64,000 nt of DNA from an uncultured Clostridia bacterium. GTDB lineage: Bacteria; Bacillota; Clostridia; Oscillospirales; Acutalibacteraceae. This document shows, in pieces, positions 18,932 to 28,870 of the stretch; the stretch's first letter is position 1; each line of letters begins with the position of its first letter. The translations under genes were made by a program, and so were the position numbers. The stretch is taken from positions 1 to 64,000 of the forward strand of contig CAMHQC010000009.1 of assembly GCA_946187325.1 (NCBI GenBank), read 5' to 3'. The notes below the pieces were generated by a model. That model saw only the letters and a list, made by a program, of their open reading frames with translations. It had not been told where the DNA came from and made no database searches.

Positions 18932-18959
18932 ATTATAGCTCATATTTTTAAAAAATCAA
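18932..18959 (-). promoter_or_regulatory. groESL promoter
   Basis: On the minus strand TTGATT (18954-18959), 16-nt spacer and TATAAT (18932-18937) lie directly upstream of CIRCE, so HrcA bound there would cover the transcription start. Confidence 0.75.
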
Positions 18960-19109
18960 GTGCAATTTGACTTTTTTTGACTTACAAAAAATATTTTTTG
19001 TTCATATAAATACCTATTAAAATGGTAAATAATATTTAACAATTAAAAAATTTCGCTTTTTTAGTTGCAATATATCGGTATTTATTATAAAATAATAGTT
19101 GGTGTAAAA

Positions 19110-19931
19110 TTATATATCATTTTTAATACCCAGTATTTTCTCGGCGTTTTTATAGAAAATCAGGTCTTTTTCGTTATCGGTAAGATTTAAAGAGTTCATA
19201 AGACGGACGTTTTCTTTCAACTCGCTCCAAGGGTAATCGCTGGCGTAAAGAACCTTATCGGCTCCGTGAGCTTTTATTATTCTTTCGACCTGTTTTTTCT
19301 CAGCCATACTGAGAATTACCGCTAAATCGAAATACACGGGTTTCCCCACAAGATATTTTTCTACATCGTCGTACATATCAATTCCGCCGAGGTGAGCCAG
19401 TATAATTAAGGGCTTAGGATTTTCTACTCCCTTATAAAGCCTGTCGATTACTTGCGCTGATTTTTCGGGAGGACAGTGTACATCGTCAGGATAAGCGACA
19501 TCTACTCCCGCGTGAATTGTAACGTACATATCCAATTCTATGGCGGATTTTAAAATATTATAATATTTTTCATCCTCAATATAGGTTTCCTGATAGTCGG
19601 GATGAAGCTTTATACCTCTGAAGCCCGATTTTTTCAAAAACTTCAGCCTATCCCCTATATTATCGTTATCGGGATGAATACCGCCGAATGAATAAATATT
19701 ATCGAGTTTATTTAGCTCTAAAGCGAACTTATTGATAGAATCGAACTGCGACGGTTTTGTACATACCGGAAGCACAACTGAAATATTAGTCGAGGATTCA
19801 CTCATTTTTTCTTTGAGATTAGATAAAGTTCCGTTACCAAAGGACTTAATATTTCCTTTTTCCATTAAATAGGGAATTGTTTTCTCGGCGATTTTATCGG
19901 GAAAAACATGGGTATGAAAATCAATTACCAT
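19110..19931 (-). CDS. amidohydrolase (TIM-barrel metal-dependent hydrolase)
   Basis: 273 residues of the amidohydrolase-2 (decarboxylase-like) family. Metal-ligand motifs are IDFHTHVFPD at the N-terminus, IKLHPDYQ, TIHAGVD, ILAHLGGID and the late aspartate in VLYASDYPW. The reaction is unknown; members are hydrolases or non-oxidative decarboxylases of cyclic or aromatic acids. It is divergently placed 91 nt from iorA, which may mean shared control or a role in aromatic metabolism. Confidence 0.85.
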   Translation of the reverse strand: MVIDFHTHVFPDKIAEKTIPYLMEKGNIKSFGNGTLSNLKEKMSESSTNISVVLPVCTKPSQFDSINKFALELNKLDNIYSFGGIHPDNDNIGDRLKFLKKSGFRGIKLHPDYQETYIEDEKYYNILKSAIELDMYVTIHAGVDVAYPDDVHCPPEKSAQVIDRLYKGVENPKPLIILAHLGGIDMYDDVEKYLVGKPVYFDLAVILSMAEKKQVERIIKAHGADKVLYASDYPWSELKENVRLMNSLNLTDNEKDLIFYKNAEKILGIKNDI

Positions 19932-20022
19932 ATATTACACCCCTTTTTCATATTTTTTTCATTATAGTATTTTATAATAAATTATGCAATATAAAATTTA
20001 AGCCTTAGGAGGCATTAGTACA

Positions 20023-21768
20023 ATGAAAGAAACCAATAAGAAACTTATGATTGGAAACGAAGCTGTTGCCCGCGGACTTTACGAGGGCGGAGTTAACGTC
20101 GTTTCGAGTTACCCCGGTACTCCCTCTACGGAAATTACCGAGTTTATCTCTAAATACGACGACGTTTACAGCGAATGGGCTCCGAACGAAAAAGTCGGTA
20201 TGGAGGTAGCTTTCGGCGCGTCATTAGCGGGAAAAAGAAGCTGCTGCTGTATGAAGCATGTTGGACTCAACGTAGCCGCGGACCCGCTGTTTACGCTTTC
20301 ATACACAGGCGTTACAGGCGGTATGGTAATCTGCGTAGCTGATGACCCTGCTATGCACTCCAGCCAGAACGAGCAGGATTCCCGCCATTACGCTATCGCT
20401 TCTAAAGTTCCTATGCTTGAACCTGCCGATTCTTCCGAAGCGTACGCTTTCGCTAAGAGCGCGTTTAAGCTCTCCGAAGAATATGATACTCCTGTTTTAT
20501 TTAGAATGTGTACAAGAATGGCTCATTCACAGAGTATCGTAGAAATCGGCGAAAGGGAAGATTTTAAGGGCTACGATTACGAAAAGAAACCCTGGAAATA
20601 TATTATGACACCGGGTAACGCTGTAAAGCGTCACCCTTATGTAGAGGAACGTACCGAAAAGCTCGCCAAGCTTGCTGAGGATTGCGAGTACAACCGTGTT
20701 GAAATGGGCGATACTAAGCTCGGCATCATTACCGCGGGTACTTGTTACCAGTACATAAAAGAAGTATTCGGCGACAATGTAAGTATACTTAAAATCGGTA
20801 TGATTAATCCCCTGCCTACTAAGCTGATTAAGGATTTCGCCGAAAAGGTTGACCGCCTTGTAGTAGTCGAGGAACTTGACCCGATTATCGAAACACACTG
20901 CAACAATATTGGCGTTAAGGTTGAGGGCAAAAGCTTATTCTCGAATATCGGCGAGTTCAGCCAGCAGACTATAAGAGAGGTTCTCTTATGCGAGAAATCC
21001 GACTCCGTAAAAGCTGACAGTGAAATCCCCGTAAGACCTCCCGTTATGTGTTCGGGATGTCCTCACAGAGGTATGTACTACACGCTTGCCAAGAACAAGA
21101 TTACGGTTTTAGGCGATATCGGATGTTATACACTCGGTTCAGCGCCGCCGCTAAACGCTCTCGACTCTACGTTATGTATGGGAGCTTCCGTAAGCGGACT
21201 TCACGGCTTTAATAAAGCCGCCGATAACGAAAAGAACACTGTTTGCGTAATCGGTGACTCTACCTTTATGCACAGCGGAGTTACAGGCTTAATCAATATA
21301 GCTTATAATATGTCGAACTCCACGGTTATTGTACTTGATAACTCTATCACAGGTATGACAGGTCATCAGCAGAACCCGACTACAGGATACAACATCAAAG
21401 GCGATCCCGCGGGTAAGATTAATTTAGAGGCTCTTTGTCATTCTATCGGAATTAACCGAGTTAGAGTGGTTGACCCTTATAATCTCGACGAATGTGACAA
21501 AGCTATTAAAGAGGAACTTGCCGCCGACGAACCTTCCGTTATTATATCGAGAAGACCTTGCGTGCTTCTAAAATACGTAAAACACGAGAAGCCTTTAGTA
21601 GTAGACGAAAATAAATGTAAAAGCTGTAAGAGATGTCTTAAGCTCGGATGTCCGTCAATCAGCTTTAAAAACAACAAAGCTTACATCGACCCAACTCAGT
21701 GCGTAGGCTGCAATGTATGCTCACAGCTATGCCCGTTCGGAGCAATCGGAAAAGAGGTGCAGGAATAA
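20023..21768 (+). CDS. iorA: indolepyruvate ferredoxin oxidoreductase, alpha subunit
   Basis: Converts arylpyruvates (indole-, phenyl-, hydroxyphenyl-pyruvate) plus CoA to aryl-acetyl-CoA and CO2, reducing ferredoxin. The chain has the TPP-fold N-terminal part (NEAVARGLYEGGVNVVSSYP), the TPP-binding region GDIGCYTLGSAPP and VIGDSTFMHSGVTGL, and a C-terminal two-cluster ferredoxin domain (CKSCKRCLKLGC and CVGCNVCSQLC). Length 581 is normal. AGGAGG stands at 20007-20012. It overlaps iorB by one base. Confidence 0.95.
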   Translation: MKETNKKLMIGNEAVARGLYEGGVNVVSSYPGTPSTEITEFISKYDDVYSEWAPNEKVGMEVAFGASLAGKRSCCCMKHVGLNVAADPLFTLSYTGVTGGMVICVADDPAMHSSQNEQDSRHYAIASKVPMLEPADSSEAYAFAKSAFKLSEEYDTPVLFRMCTRMAHSQSIVEIGEREDFKGYDYEKKPWKYIMTPGNAVKRHPYVEERTEKLAKLAEDCEYNRVEMGDTKLGIITAGTCYQYIKEVFGDNVSILKIGMINPLPTKLIKDFAEKVDRLVVVEELDPIIETHCNNIGVKVEGKSLFSNIGEFSQQTIREVLLCEKSDSVKADSEIPVRPPVMCSGCPHRGMYYTLAKNKITVLGDIGCYTLGSAPPLNALDSTLCMGASVSGLHGFNKAADNEKNTVCVIGDSTFMHSGVTGLINIAYNMSNSTVIVLDNSITGMTGHQQNPTTGYNIKGDPAGKINLEALCHSIGINRVRVVDPYNLDECDKAIKEELAADEPSVIISRRPCVLLKYVKHEKPLVVDENKCKSCKRCLKLGCPSISFKNNKAYIDPTQCVGCNVCSQLCPFGAIGKEVQE

Positions 21769-22346
21769 TGGCAACAAGTTTAATGATAGTCGGCGTAGGC
21801 GGACAGGGAAGCTTACTCGCGAGTAAGCTTTTAGGTAATATACTTACAGCCGAGGGATACGACGTAAAAGTTTCGGAAGTTCACGGTATGAGCCAGAGAG
21901 GCGGAAGCGTTGTAACTTACGTTAAATACGACAAAAACAAGGTTTATTCCCCCATCGTTACCGAGGGCGAAGCGGATTATATTATCTCGTTTGAAAAGCT
22001 CGAAGCCGCAAGATACGCCTCATTCCTCAAAAAAGGCGGTAAAATTATCGTAAACACTCAGGAAATCGACCCGATGCCCGTTATTATCGGTAACGCGAGT
22101 TACCCGAACGACGTTTTAGAAGAACTCAAAAGCAAAGATGTTTTCGTTGACGATATAGACGCTCTCTCGCTCGCTGAGGAAGCAGGCTCATCAAAAGCGG
22201 TTAACATTGTTTTAATGGGCAGACTTGCCAAATACCTCGGTATCGGTTACGACGAATGGATTACCGCTATTGAAACTACGGTAAAGCCCAAGTTTATTGA
22301 GCTCAACAAAAAAGCTTTTGAGCTTGGATACAACTATAATAAATAA
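21768..22346 (+). CDS. iorB: indolepyruvate ferredoxin oxidoreductase, beta subunit
   Basis: 192-residue gamma-type subunit of 2-oxoacid:ferredoxin oxidoreductases. The N-terminus is MIVGVGGQGSLLASKLLG, followed by EVHGMSQRGGSVVTYVKY. The true start is the ATG at 21768, sharing its A with the iorA stop (TAATG) and preceded by AGGTGCAGG; the longer ORF runs back through iorA. It forms the heterodimer with IorA. Confidence 0.95.
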   Translation: MATSLMIVGVGGQGSLLASKLLGNILTAEGYDVKVSEVHGMSQRGGSVVTYVKYDKNKVYSPIVTEGEADYIISFEKLEAARYASFLKKGGKIIVNTQEIDPMPVIIGNASYPNDVLEELKSKDVFVDDIDALSLAEEAGSSKAVNIVLMGRLAKYLGIGYDEWITAIETTVKPKFIELNKKAFELGYNYNK

Positions 22347-22375
22347 TTACTAATTACTCAGAAAGAGGGATTCCG

Positions 22376-23689
22376 ATGCACAATTACTACAACCCCGAAG
22401 TAGAAACCGCTTCAAGAGAAAAACTTAACCAAATTCAAACTAAAAACTTAATTGAACAGGTTAAGCACGTTTACGATAATGTTCCTCTCTACAGAGAGAG
22501 AATGGACGCTAAAGGCGTAAAGCCCGAGGACATTAAGTCGCTCGACGATTTAAAGAAGCTTCCTTTTACAAGCAAACAGGATTTAAGAGATACATATCCT
22601 TACGGAATGTTCGCCGTACCTATGGAGGACGTTACTCGTATTCACGCTTCCAGCGGAACTACAGGTAAACAGATTGTCGTAGGTTATACCGACGGCGATA
22701 TGGATATTTGGAACACCTGCGTGGCTCGTCAGCTTACGGCTATCGGAGCTACTAAAGAAGATAAGGTTCACGTTTCTTACGGATACGGACTTTTTACCGG
22801 AGGTCTCGGACTGCACGGCGGCTCACATAAAATCGGCTGTACTACTATTCCTGTTTCATCAGGTAACACGGCGAGACAGCTCACTATTATGCAGGACTTC
22901 GGTTCAACAATCTTAGGCTCTACGCCTTCCTACGCTATGTATTTAGGCGAGAGCGCAGAGAGAGCGGGAATTGATACCTCTAAGCTTCCGCTTAAAGCGG
23001 GAATTTTCGGAGCGGAGCCATGGACTGAGGAAATGCGTCAGAGCATCGAAAAAAGCCTTAACATCAAGGCTTACGATATTTACGGATTAACTGAAATCTG
23101 CGGTCCCGGCGTCGCGTTCGAATGTACCGAGCAAAATGGTATGCACGTAAACGAGGATCACTTCATTATTGAGATTATCGATCCCGAAACAGGAGAAAAT
23201 CTCCCCGACGGCGAAAAAGGCGAAATTGTATTCTCCTCAATCACTAAGAAAGCCTTCCCTCTTTTAAGATTCCGTACAAAAGATATCGGCGTTATCACTC
23301 ACGAAAAATGCGCGTGCGGACGTACTTTTGTAAGAATGAGCAAGCCGCTCGGACGTGTTGACGATATGCTTATCGTAAGAGGAGTTAACCTCTTCCCGAG
23401 CCAGATTGAAGCCGTTTTACTTAAAGAAAACCATTCGCCGAACTATCAGATTATCGTAGACAGAAACGGAAGTCTCGACAGCTTCGAGGTTGATATCGAA
23501 ATGAACGAGGAGCATTTCTCCGATAAGCCTTCGGATATCATTAAGATGGAAAAATCCCTCGAAAATAAATTTAAGTCAGCGCTCGGAATCAAGCCAAAGG
23601 TTAACCTTGTATCTCCCGATACAATTCCGCGTTCCGAGGGTAAGGCGGTAAGAGTTGTCGATAAACGTAAAGTTTACTCTAACAAGTAA
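22376..23689 (+). CDS. paaK: phenylacetate-CoA ligase family protein
   Basis: 437-residue adenylate-forming enzyme. Visible are the P-loop-like HASSGTTGKQIVVGYT, the YDIYGLTEICGPGVAFEC core motif, LLRFRTKDIG and the C-terminal hinge region. It also has an N-terminal YYNPEVE typical of PaaK. Members make aryl-CoA from arylacetate and ATP. With IOR it could run in either direction: aryl-acetyl-CoA to arylacetate plus ATP, or activation of arylacetate for reductive carboxylation. It is preceded by AAGAGGGA. Confidence 0.92.
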   Translation: MHNYYNPEVETASREKLNQIQTKNLIEQVKHVYDNVPLYRERMDAKGVKPEDIKSLDDLKKLPFTSKQDLRDTYPYGMFAVPMEDVTRIHASSGTTGKQIVVGYTDGDMDIWNTCVARQLTAIGATKEDKVHVSYGYGLFTGGLGLHGGSHKIGCTTIPVSSGNTARQLTIMQDFGSTILGSTPSYAMYLGESAERAGIDTSKLPLKAGIFGAEPWTEEMRQSIEKSLNIKAYDIYGLTEICGPGVAFECTEQNGMHVNEDHFIIEIIDPETGENLPDGEKGEIVFSSITKKAFPLLRFRTKDIGVITHEKCACGRTFVRMSKPLGRVDDMLIVRGVNLFPSQIEAVLLKENHSPNYQIIVDRNGSLDSFEVDIEMNEEHFSDKPSDIIKMEKSLENKFKSALGIKPKVNLVSPDTIPRSEGKAVRVVDKRKVYSNK

Positions 23690-23703
23690 GAAAGGACAGC
23701 GTT

Positions 23704-24132
23704 ATGATTAAACAAATTTCAATTTTCGCTACAAATAAACCGGGTCAGGTCGTAAAGGCAGCCGACGCGTTATCTAACGAGAATATCGACATCCGCGCTA
23801 TGTGCGTTGCCGACACTCAGGACTTCGGTATTATAAGACTTATCGTTAATAATACACAGAAAGCCAAAGAAGCGCTTTCGAAGCACAAATGCATTGTATC
23901 AATTACAAACGTTGTCGGAATTAAAATACCCGATACTCCGGGTTCAACGAAAAAGGCGCTTGAGCTTTTATACGCGAACGGTATAAACATTGATTATATG
24001 TACGCCTTCGTCACCAAATCCAAAGAGTACGCTTACTTCGTTATGAGAGTAGAAAATCCCGAAGAAGCTGAAAAGGTACTAAGCGAAGGCGATGTTGAGA
24101 TTATTACTCAGGAAGAAATCGAGAATATATAA
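23704..24132 (+). CDS. ACT domain protein
   Basis: 142 residues made of two ACT-type ligand-binding units (KQISIFATNKPGQVVKAADAL and, from about residue 74, KIPDTPGSTKKALELLYANG). ACT domains bind amino acids allosterically. Such a protein commonly closes iorAB-paaK clusters in Clostridia and archaea and probably senses aromatic amino acids. It lies 14 nt after paaK and before a terminator. Confidence 0.92.
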   Translation: MIKQISIFATNKPGQVVKAADALSNENIDIRAMCVADTQDFGIIRLIVNNTQKAKEALSKHKCIVSITNVVGIKIPDTPGSTKKALELLYANGINIDYMYAFVTKSKEYAYFVMRVENPEEAEKVLSEGDVEIITQEEIENI

Positions 24133-24140
24133 TAATTGTT

Positions 24141-24170
24141 AAAAACCCGGCTCAAATGAGCCGGGTTTTT
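24141..24170. terminator. bidirectional terminator between the ACT gene and dnaE
   Basis: AAAAACCCGGCTC / GAGCCGGGTTTTT with a 4-nt loop, perfect over 13 bp; its right end overlaps the dnaE stop codon. Confidence 0.93.
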
Positions 24171-27100
24171 ACTTTACAACTACATTTTCGCCGCCGAGCT
24201 GGTATTTAAGCTCCTTTATCATAACGTCGTTTAAGCTAACCCACATTTTTTCGGGAGCGATTAGTTTTTTATTGCTTTCGGTAAGATAAAAAACAACAGG
24301 AGTTCTTCCGCCGAATATATCAATAACTCTGAACGCTTTATTGTAAAGCTCGGAATCGAGCTTATCTATACGCAGATAAAGCTTAGGCGGTTTATTGCTT
24401 TTAGCGGCGGGCTTTGGAGTTTGAGGTTTAGGAACACTGTTTTTATCGACCTTTCTAATCTCATTACAAATAATCTTAGGTTCCTCATCCTCTTTAAGAC
24501 TAACCGACGCGAATATTTCAACAATACTTCCCTGAGATAAAAGCGGAGCGAATTTAGAAAATACATCGGGAAATACCAGCGCTTCAACCGAGCCGTACCT
24601 ATCCTCAACGTTGACAAAAGCCATAGTACGATTGTTTTTAGTAACCTGAGTTTTAAGCCTAGAACAAATACATACAAGATGAACAGAGTCTTTATCGCGG
24701 TACATATGGCTGTCTTGGTTAACTATATCCCCTATTTTATCGCACTTAACGGCTTTAATATAGTCCTCGAACTCGTCGATAGGATGACCGCTCAAATACA
24801 TTCCCGCGACCTCGTTTTCCATAAAGAGCAATTCCTCTTTAGAAAACTCGTTTAGGTTAGGCGGTTGAGGTTCATTGGATTCGGACGAAATATCGGAGCT
24901 CATATCGAAGAAAGAAAGCTGGCCGCGGATATTTTTCTTATTCTCGTAATCTAAATCCGAAAGCACGGTTTTAGCCATTACGAGCATTTGACGGCGGTTT
25001 AAGTTGAAACCGTCCAAAGCTCCGCATTTTATAAGGCTCTCTAAAGCCCTTATATTCATAGTTTTTCCGTAATTACGCTTACAGAAATCATAAAAGCTCT
25101 TGTATTTTTCGAGCCTGCGTTTTTCAATAATAGAGCCGATAAACTGTCTGCCGAGATTTTTTATAGCGAGAAGTCCGTAGCGGATATCCTTTCCCGAAAC
25201 TGTAAATTCATAAGAACTGGAATTTACATCAGGCGGTAAAACCCTTATACCTAAATTATGACATTCGGCGATATATACGGCGAGCTTGTTGCGGTTATCC
25301 AGAACACTCGACATAAGGCAAGCCATATACTGTTTAGGATAGTGACATTTAAGCCATGCGGTTTGAAAGCTTATCTTGGCGTATGCTGTAGCGTGGGATT
25401 TATTAAAAGCGTAGGAAGCGAAGCTTTCCATCTCATCATAGATAGAAGCGGCGGTTTTACGGTCGATTCCGCGTCTTAAACAGCCGTCTACCTCTACCTC
25501 ACCCTTATCGTTAACATAACCCTCGATAAAGATTTTTCGCTCGCGCTCCATAACGTCGTGTTTTTTCTTACTCATAGCGCGTCTTACAATATCGGCTCTG
25601 CCGAGTGAATAGCCAGCGAGCTTTCGCAAAATCTGCATAACCTGTTCCTGATACACAATACAGCCGTAGGTTACGTTGAGTATGCTTTCGAGCATAGGAT
25701 GCTTGTATCTTATGTGCGAGGCGTTATGACGGCAATCAATATAGGTGGGTATGCTATCCATAGGGCCCGGTCGGTAAAGCGAGTTTACCGCGATTAAATC
25801 TTCTAAGCAATCGGGTTTTAGCTGAGTCAGGACATTCTTCATACCTTGGGATTCAAACTGGAATACGCCCTCGCATTTACCCTGAGATATCATTTTATAA
25901 ACAGCCTTATCGTCGTCCTTAATCATATCAAGGCTGAAATCCGGTTCGGTTTCTCTGATCATCTTAACGGTATTGTCAATAGTCGTTAAGTTCCTAAGTC
26001 CGAGAAAATCCATCTTTAAAAGCCCGAGCTCCTCGAGAGTAGTCATCGTGAACTGAGTAACGGTATTTTCCTCACTGCCCGAAAGAGGTACATAATCAGA
26101 AACAGGCTTATCGGTAATAACAACTCCCGCGGCGTGCATAGAAGCGTTACGGGGCATTCCCTCGAGTTGCAGCGCGATATCAATAATATTCTTGGCGGCA
26201 GGGTCTGTATCATACATAGATTTTAACTGAGTAGAAATCTTTAACGCCTTTTCTATCGTCATATTTATTTCAAACGGAACCAGCTTAGCGATTTTATCTA
26301 CCGAAGCGTAAGGCACAGCTAAAGCCCTTCCTACGTCGCGTATAGAACCTCTCGCCGCCATTGTACCGAAAGCGATAATTTGAGCCACGTGGTCGCTGCC
26401 GTATTTATCCTTAACATATTCGATAACTTCCTCACGGCGTTTCTGACAGAAATCTATATCGAAATCGGGCATACTAACTCTTTCGGGATTTAAGAATCGT
26501 TCAAAGAGAAGGTTATATTTAATAGGGTCAACATCCGTTATTCCTATACAATACGCGCAAAGAGAGCCCGCGCCCGAGCCTCGTCCGGGGCCTACGGGGA
26601 TTCCCGAACGCTTAGCGAACTGTATAAAATCGTTAACGATTAAATAATAATCGACAAATCCCATTCTGTTTACAGTAGACAGCTCATATTCAAGTCTGTC
26701 GATTAAGCTTTTATCGGGATTGTTTCCGTAATGTTTATATAAACCCTTGTAACATTCATCTTTAAAATACTCGAAATGATCCACTCCCTCGGGCAAATCG
26801 TAGCGCGGGAGCTTTCTTACTCCGAACTCAAACTCGACGTTACATCTGTCGGCAATTTTTTGGGTATTATCGTACGCTTCGGGAACATCCCTAAAAAGCT
26901 CGCGCATTTCAGCTTCGGATTTAAGATAGAACTCCTCGGTCTTAAACTCCATTCTATCATCATCGTTAATCGTCTTACCTGTTTGGATACAAAGAAGTAT
27001 GCTGTGAATTTTCGAGTCGGATTTATTAATATAGTGAGAGTCGTTCGTAACGACAAGCTCAGCGCCGATTTCTCTCGAAATTTTGATTAAATCGGGAGCG

Positions 27101-27654
27101 ATTCTGAGTTCTTCTTCTATTCCGTGATTCTGAAGCTCAATAAAGAAGTTATCTTTTCCGAAAATGTTTTGGTAATAGAGCGCTTTTTCCTTAGCGCCGC
27201 TATAATCACCGTTTTGTAATTTTTTCGGAATTTCACCTGCAAGGCACGCTGATAAACAAATTAAGCCCTCGTGATACTTTTCTAAAAGCGAGTCGTCAAT
27301 ACGAGGTTTATTATAAAACCCCTCGGTAAAAGACAAGGATACCATTTTGATTAAATTTTGGTATCCCTTATTATTTTCACAGAGCAAAATCATATGGTAA
27401 TACTCTTTATCGTAAACGGCGACCTTATCAAAACGGCTTCTCGGCGCAACGTAAACCTCACAGCCGATAACAGGCTTTATACCTTCCTTTTTGCAGGCTT
27501 TATAAAAATCCACAGCGCCGTACATAACGCCGTGGTCAGTAATAGCGATAGCCGTCTGTCCCAATTCTTTAGCTTTTTTGGCGAGAGAATTAATACGACA
27601 CGCGCCGTCTAAAAGACTATATTCACTATGTACATGTAAATGAGCAAAAGCCAT
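24169..27654 (-). CDS. dnaE: DNA polymerase III alpha subunit, DnaE type
   Basis: 1161-residue C-family replicative polymerase. The N-terminal PHP domain starts FAHLHVHSEYSLLDGACRI. The palm contains GPGRGSGAGSLCAYC and the catalytic PDFDIDFCQ aspartates, and the fingers contain NSLYRPGPMDSIP. A C-terminal OB fold is present (KTQVTKNNRTMAFVNVEDRYG). In Firmicutes DnaE works beside PolC, mainly in lagging-strand priming extension and translesion synthesis. It follows xseA with one base between them. Confidence 0.97.
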   Translation of the reverse strand: MAFAHLHVHSEYSLLDGACRINSLAKKAKELGQTAIAITDHGVMYGAVDFYKACKKEGIKPVIGCEVYVAPRSRFDKVAVYDKEYYHMILLCENNKGYQNLIKMVSLSFTEGFYNKPRIDDSLLEKYHEGLICLSACLAGEIPKKLQNGDYSGAKEKALYYQNIFGKDNFFIELQNHGIEEELRIAPDLIKISREIGAELVVTNDSHYINKSDSKIHSILLCIQTGKTINDDDRMEFKTEEFYLKSEAEMRELFRDVPEAYDNTQKIADRCNVEFEFGVRKLPRYDLPEGVDHFEYFKDECYKGLYKHYGNNPDKSLIDRLEYELSTVNRMGFVDYYLIVNDFIQFAKRSGIPVGPGRGSGAGSLCAYCIGITDVDPIKYNLLFERFLNPERVSMPDFDIDFCQKRREEVIEYVKDKYGSDHVAQIIAFGTMAARGSIRDVGRALAVPYASVDKIAKLVPFEINMTIEKALKISTQLKSMYDTDPAAKNIIDIALQLEGMPRNASMHAAGVVITDKPVSDYVPLSGSEENTVTQFTMTTLEELGLLKMDFLGLRNLTTIDNTVKMIRETEPDFSLDMIKDDDKAVYKMISQGKCEGVFQFESQGMKNVLTQLKPDCLEDLIAVNSLYRPGPMDSIPTYIDCRHNASHIRYKHPMLESILNVTYGCIVYQEQVMQILRKLAGYSLGRADIVRRAMSKKKHDVMERERKIFIEGYVNDKGEVEVDGCLRRGIDRKTAASIYDEMESFASYAFNKSHATAYAKISFQTAWLKCHYPKQYMACLMSSVLDNRNKLAVYIAECHNLGIRVLPPDVNSSSYEFTVSGKDIRYGLLAIKNLGRQFIGSIIEKRRLEKYKSFYDFCKRNYGKTMNIRALESLIKCGALDGFNLNRRQMLVMAKTVLSDLDYENKKNIRGQLSFFDMSSDISSESNEPQPPNLNEFSKEELLFMENEVAGMYLSGHPIDEFEDYIKAVKCDKIGDIVNQDSHMYRDKDSVHLVCICSRLKTQVTKNNRTMAFVNVEDRYGSVEALVFPDVFSKFAPLLSQGSIVEIFASVSLKEDEEPKIICNEIRKVDKNSVPKPQTPKPAAKSNKPPKLYLRIDKLDSELYNKAFRVIDIFGGRTPVVFYLTESNKKLIAPEKMWVSLNDVMIKELKYQLGGENVVVK

Positions 27655-27655
27655 A

Positions 27656-28870
27656 TCAGTTCTCCGTTACCTTGGTTACTACTTTTCCGTCTTTTAAGGT
27701 TAAATAAATATTATCGCCTACATTTATTTCTTTAATAGAATTAATCATTTTACCGTCTTTCTCGGCGATACTGTATCCTCTTTGTAATACAGATACAGGA
27801 TTTAAAGCCTCAAGCTTCGCGCCGAGCTTTTTAGTTTTTTCGGAATAATTTATAAATTCTTGATTTACAATATTTTTAGCTCTTTCACAAAGATTATTTA
27901 ATCTTACGTCAAAAAGGCTAATTGTCTTTTCGGGAGAGTTTTTCGAGAGCGAGGTTTTTATATCGGAAAGATTCCTGCTGAGCTTAGAAAGCTTATTGTC
28001 AAAAATCGAGTTTAGATACTGGCGCTGAGAGTTATAGTGAGAGATAAGCTCTTCCCTGTCGGGAACAGCGAGTTCCGCCGCCGCGGAAGGCGTAGGCGCT
28101 CTTAAATCCGATACAAAGTCACATATTGTAAAATCGGTTTCGTGTCCTACGGCGGAAATTACGGGGATATTAGAGGCATATATAGCGTAAGCTAAGTTCT
28201 CGTCATTAAACGCCCATAAATCCTCCATCGAGCCTCCGCCCCTGCCGATTATAATAACATCGGCGCAGTCGTATTCATTAAAAAGATTAACAGCGCTGAT
28301 AAGCTGGGCGGGCGCGCCCGTTCCCTGTACAAGTACGGGACATAAAACTATATCTACACTCGGAAATCTTCTGGTTAAGATATTACGTATATCCTGAACC
28401 GCAGCTCCTGTGGGAGACGTTATAACACCGACAGTTTTCGGGAATTTTGGTATCGGTTTTTTATGCCCGGGAGAAAAAAGTCCTTTTTCATCGAGCTTTT
28501 TCTTTAGCTGTTCAAAAGCTATTGTTAACGCGCCTATGCCGTCGGGCTGGATATCCTCGACGTAAATCTGATAGTTACCGGTAACCTCATAAAGCGAAGC
28601 TCTGCAAAAGGCTATTACCTTCATACCCTCTTCAAGCTTAAACTTTAAGTTCTTGGCGTTACCGGCGAACATCACAGCGCTTACAACGGCGTTTCTGTCC
28701 TTTAGTGAAAAGTAAATATGACCGCTTCTATAGTGGTCTTTAAGGTTGCTGATTTCACCCGTGACAAATATGCCCGATAAATGCGCGTCATTATCGAGCA
28801 GAGATTTAACATAGTAATTCAGTTGTGACACGGAAATTATGCGTGGTTTCATAAAATCAGGATTGGTCAT
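27656..28870 (-). CDS. xseA: exodeoxyribonuclease VII large subunit
   Basis: 404 residues with an N-terminal OB-fold (SQLNYYVKSLLDNDAHLSG, GEISNLKDHYRSGHIYFSLK), the catalytic region (VITSPTGAAVQDI, IIIGRGGGSMEDLWAFND, AVGHETDFT) and a coiled C-terminus. It degrades single-stranded DNA to oligonucleotides together with XseB. No xseB follows; dnaE begins immediately. It overlaps the upstream TsaD-like gene by 14 nt. Confidence 0.95.
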   Translation of the reverse strand: MTNPDFMKPRIISVSQLNYYVKSLLDNDAHLSGIFVTGEISNLKDHYRSGHIYFSLKDRNAVVSAVMFAGNAKNLKFKLEEGMKVIAFCRASLYEVTGNYQIYVEDIQPDGIGALTIAFEQLKKKLDEKGLFSPGHKKPIPKFPKTVGVITSPTGAAVQDIRNILTRRFPSVDIVLCPVLVQGTGAPAQLISAVNLFNEYDCADVIIIGRGGGSMEDLWAFNDENLAYAIYASNIPVISAVGHETDFTICDFVSDLRAPTPSAAAELAVPDREELISHYNSQRQYLNSIFDNKLSKLSRNLSDIKTSLSKNSPEKTISLFDVRLNNLCERAKNIVNQEFINYSEKTKKLGAKLEALNPVSVLQRGYSIAEKDGKMINSIKEINVGDNIYLTLKDGKVVTKVTEN

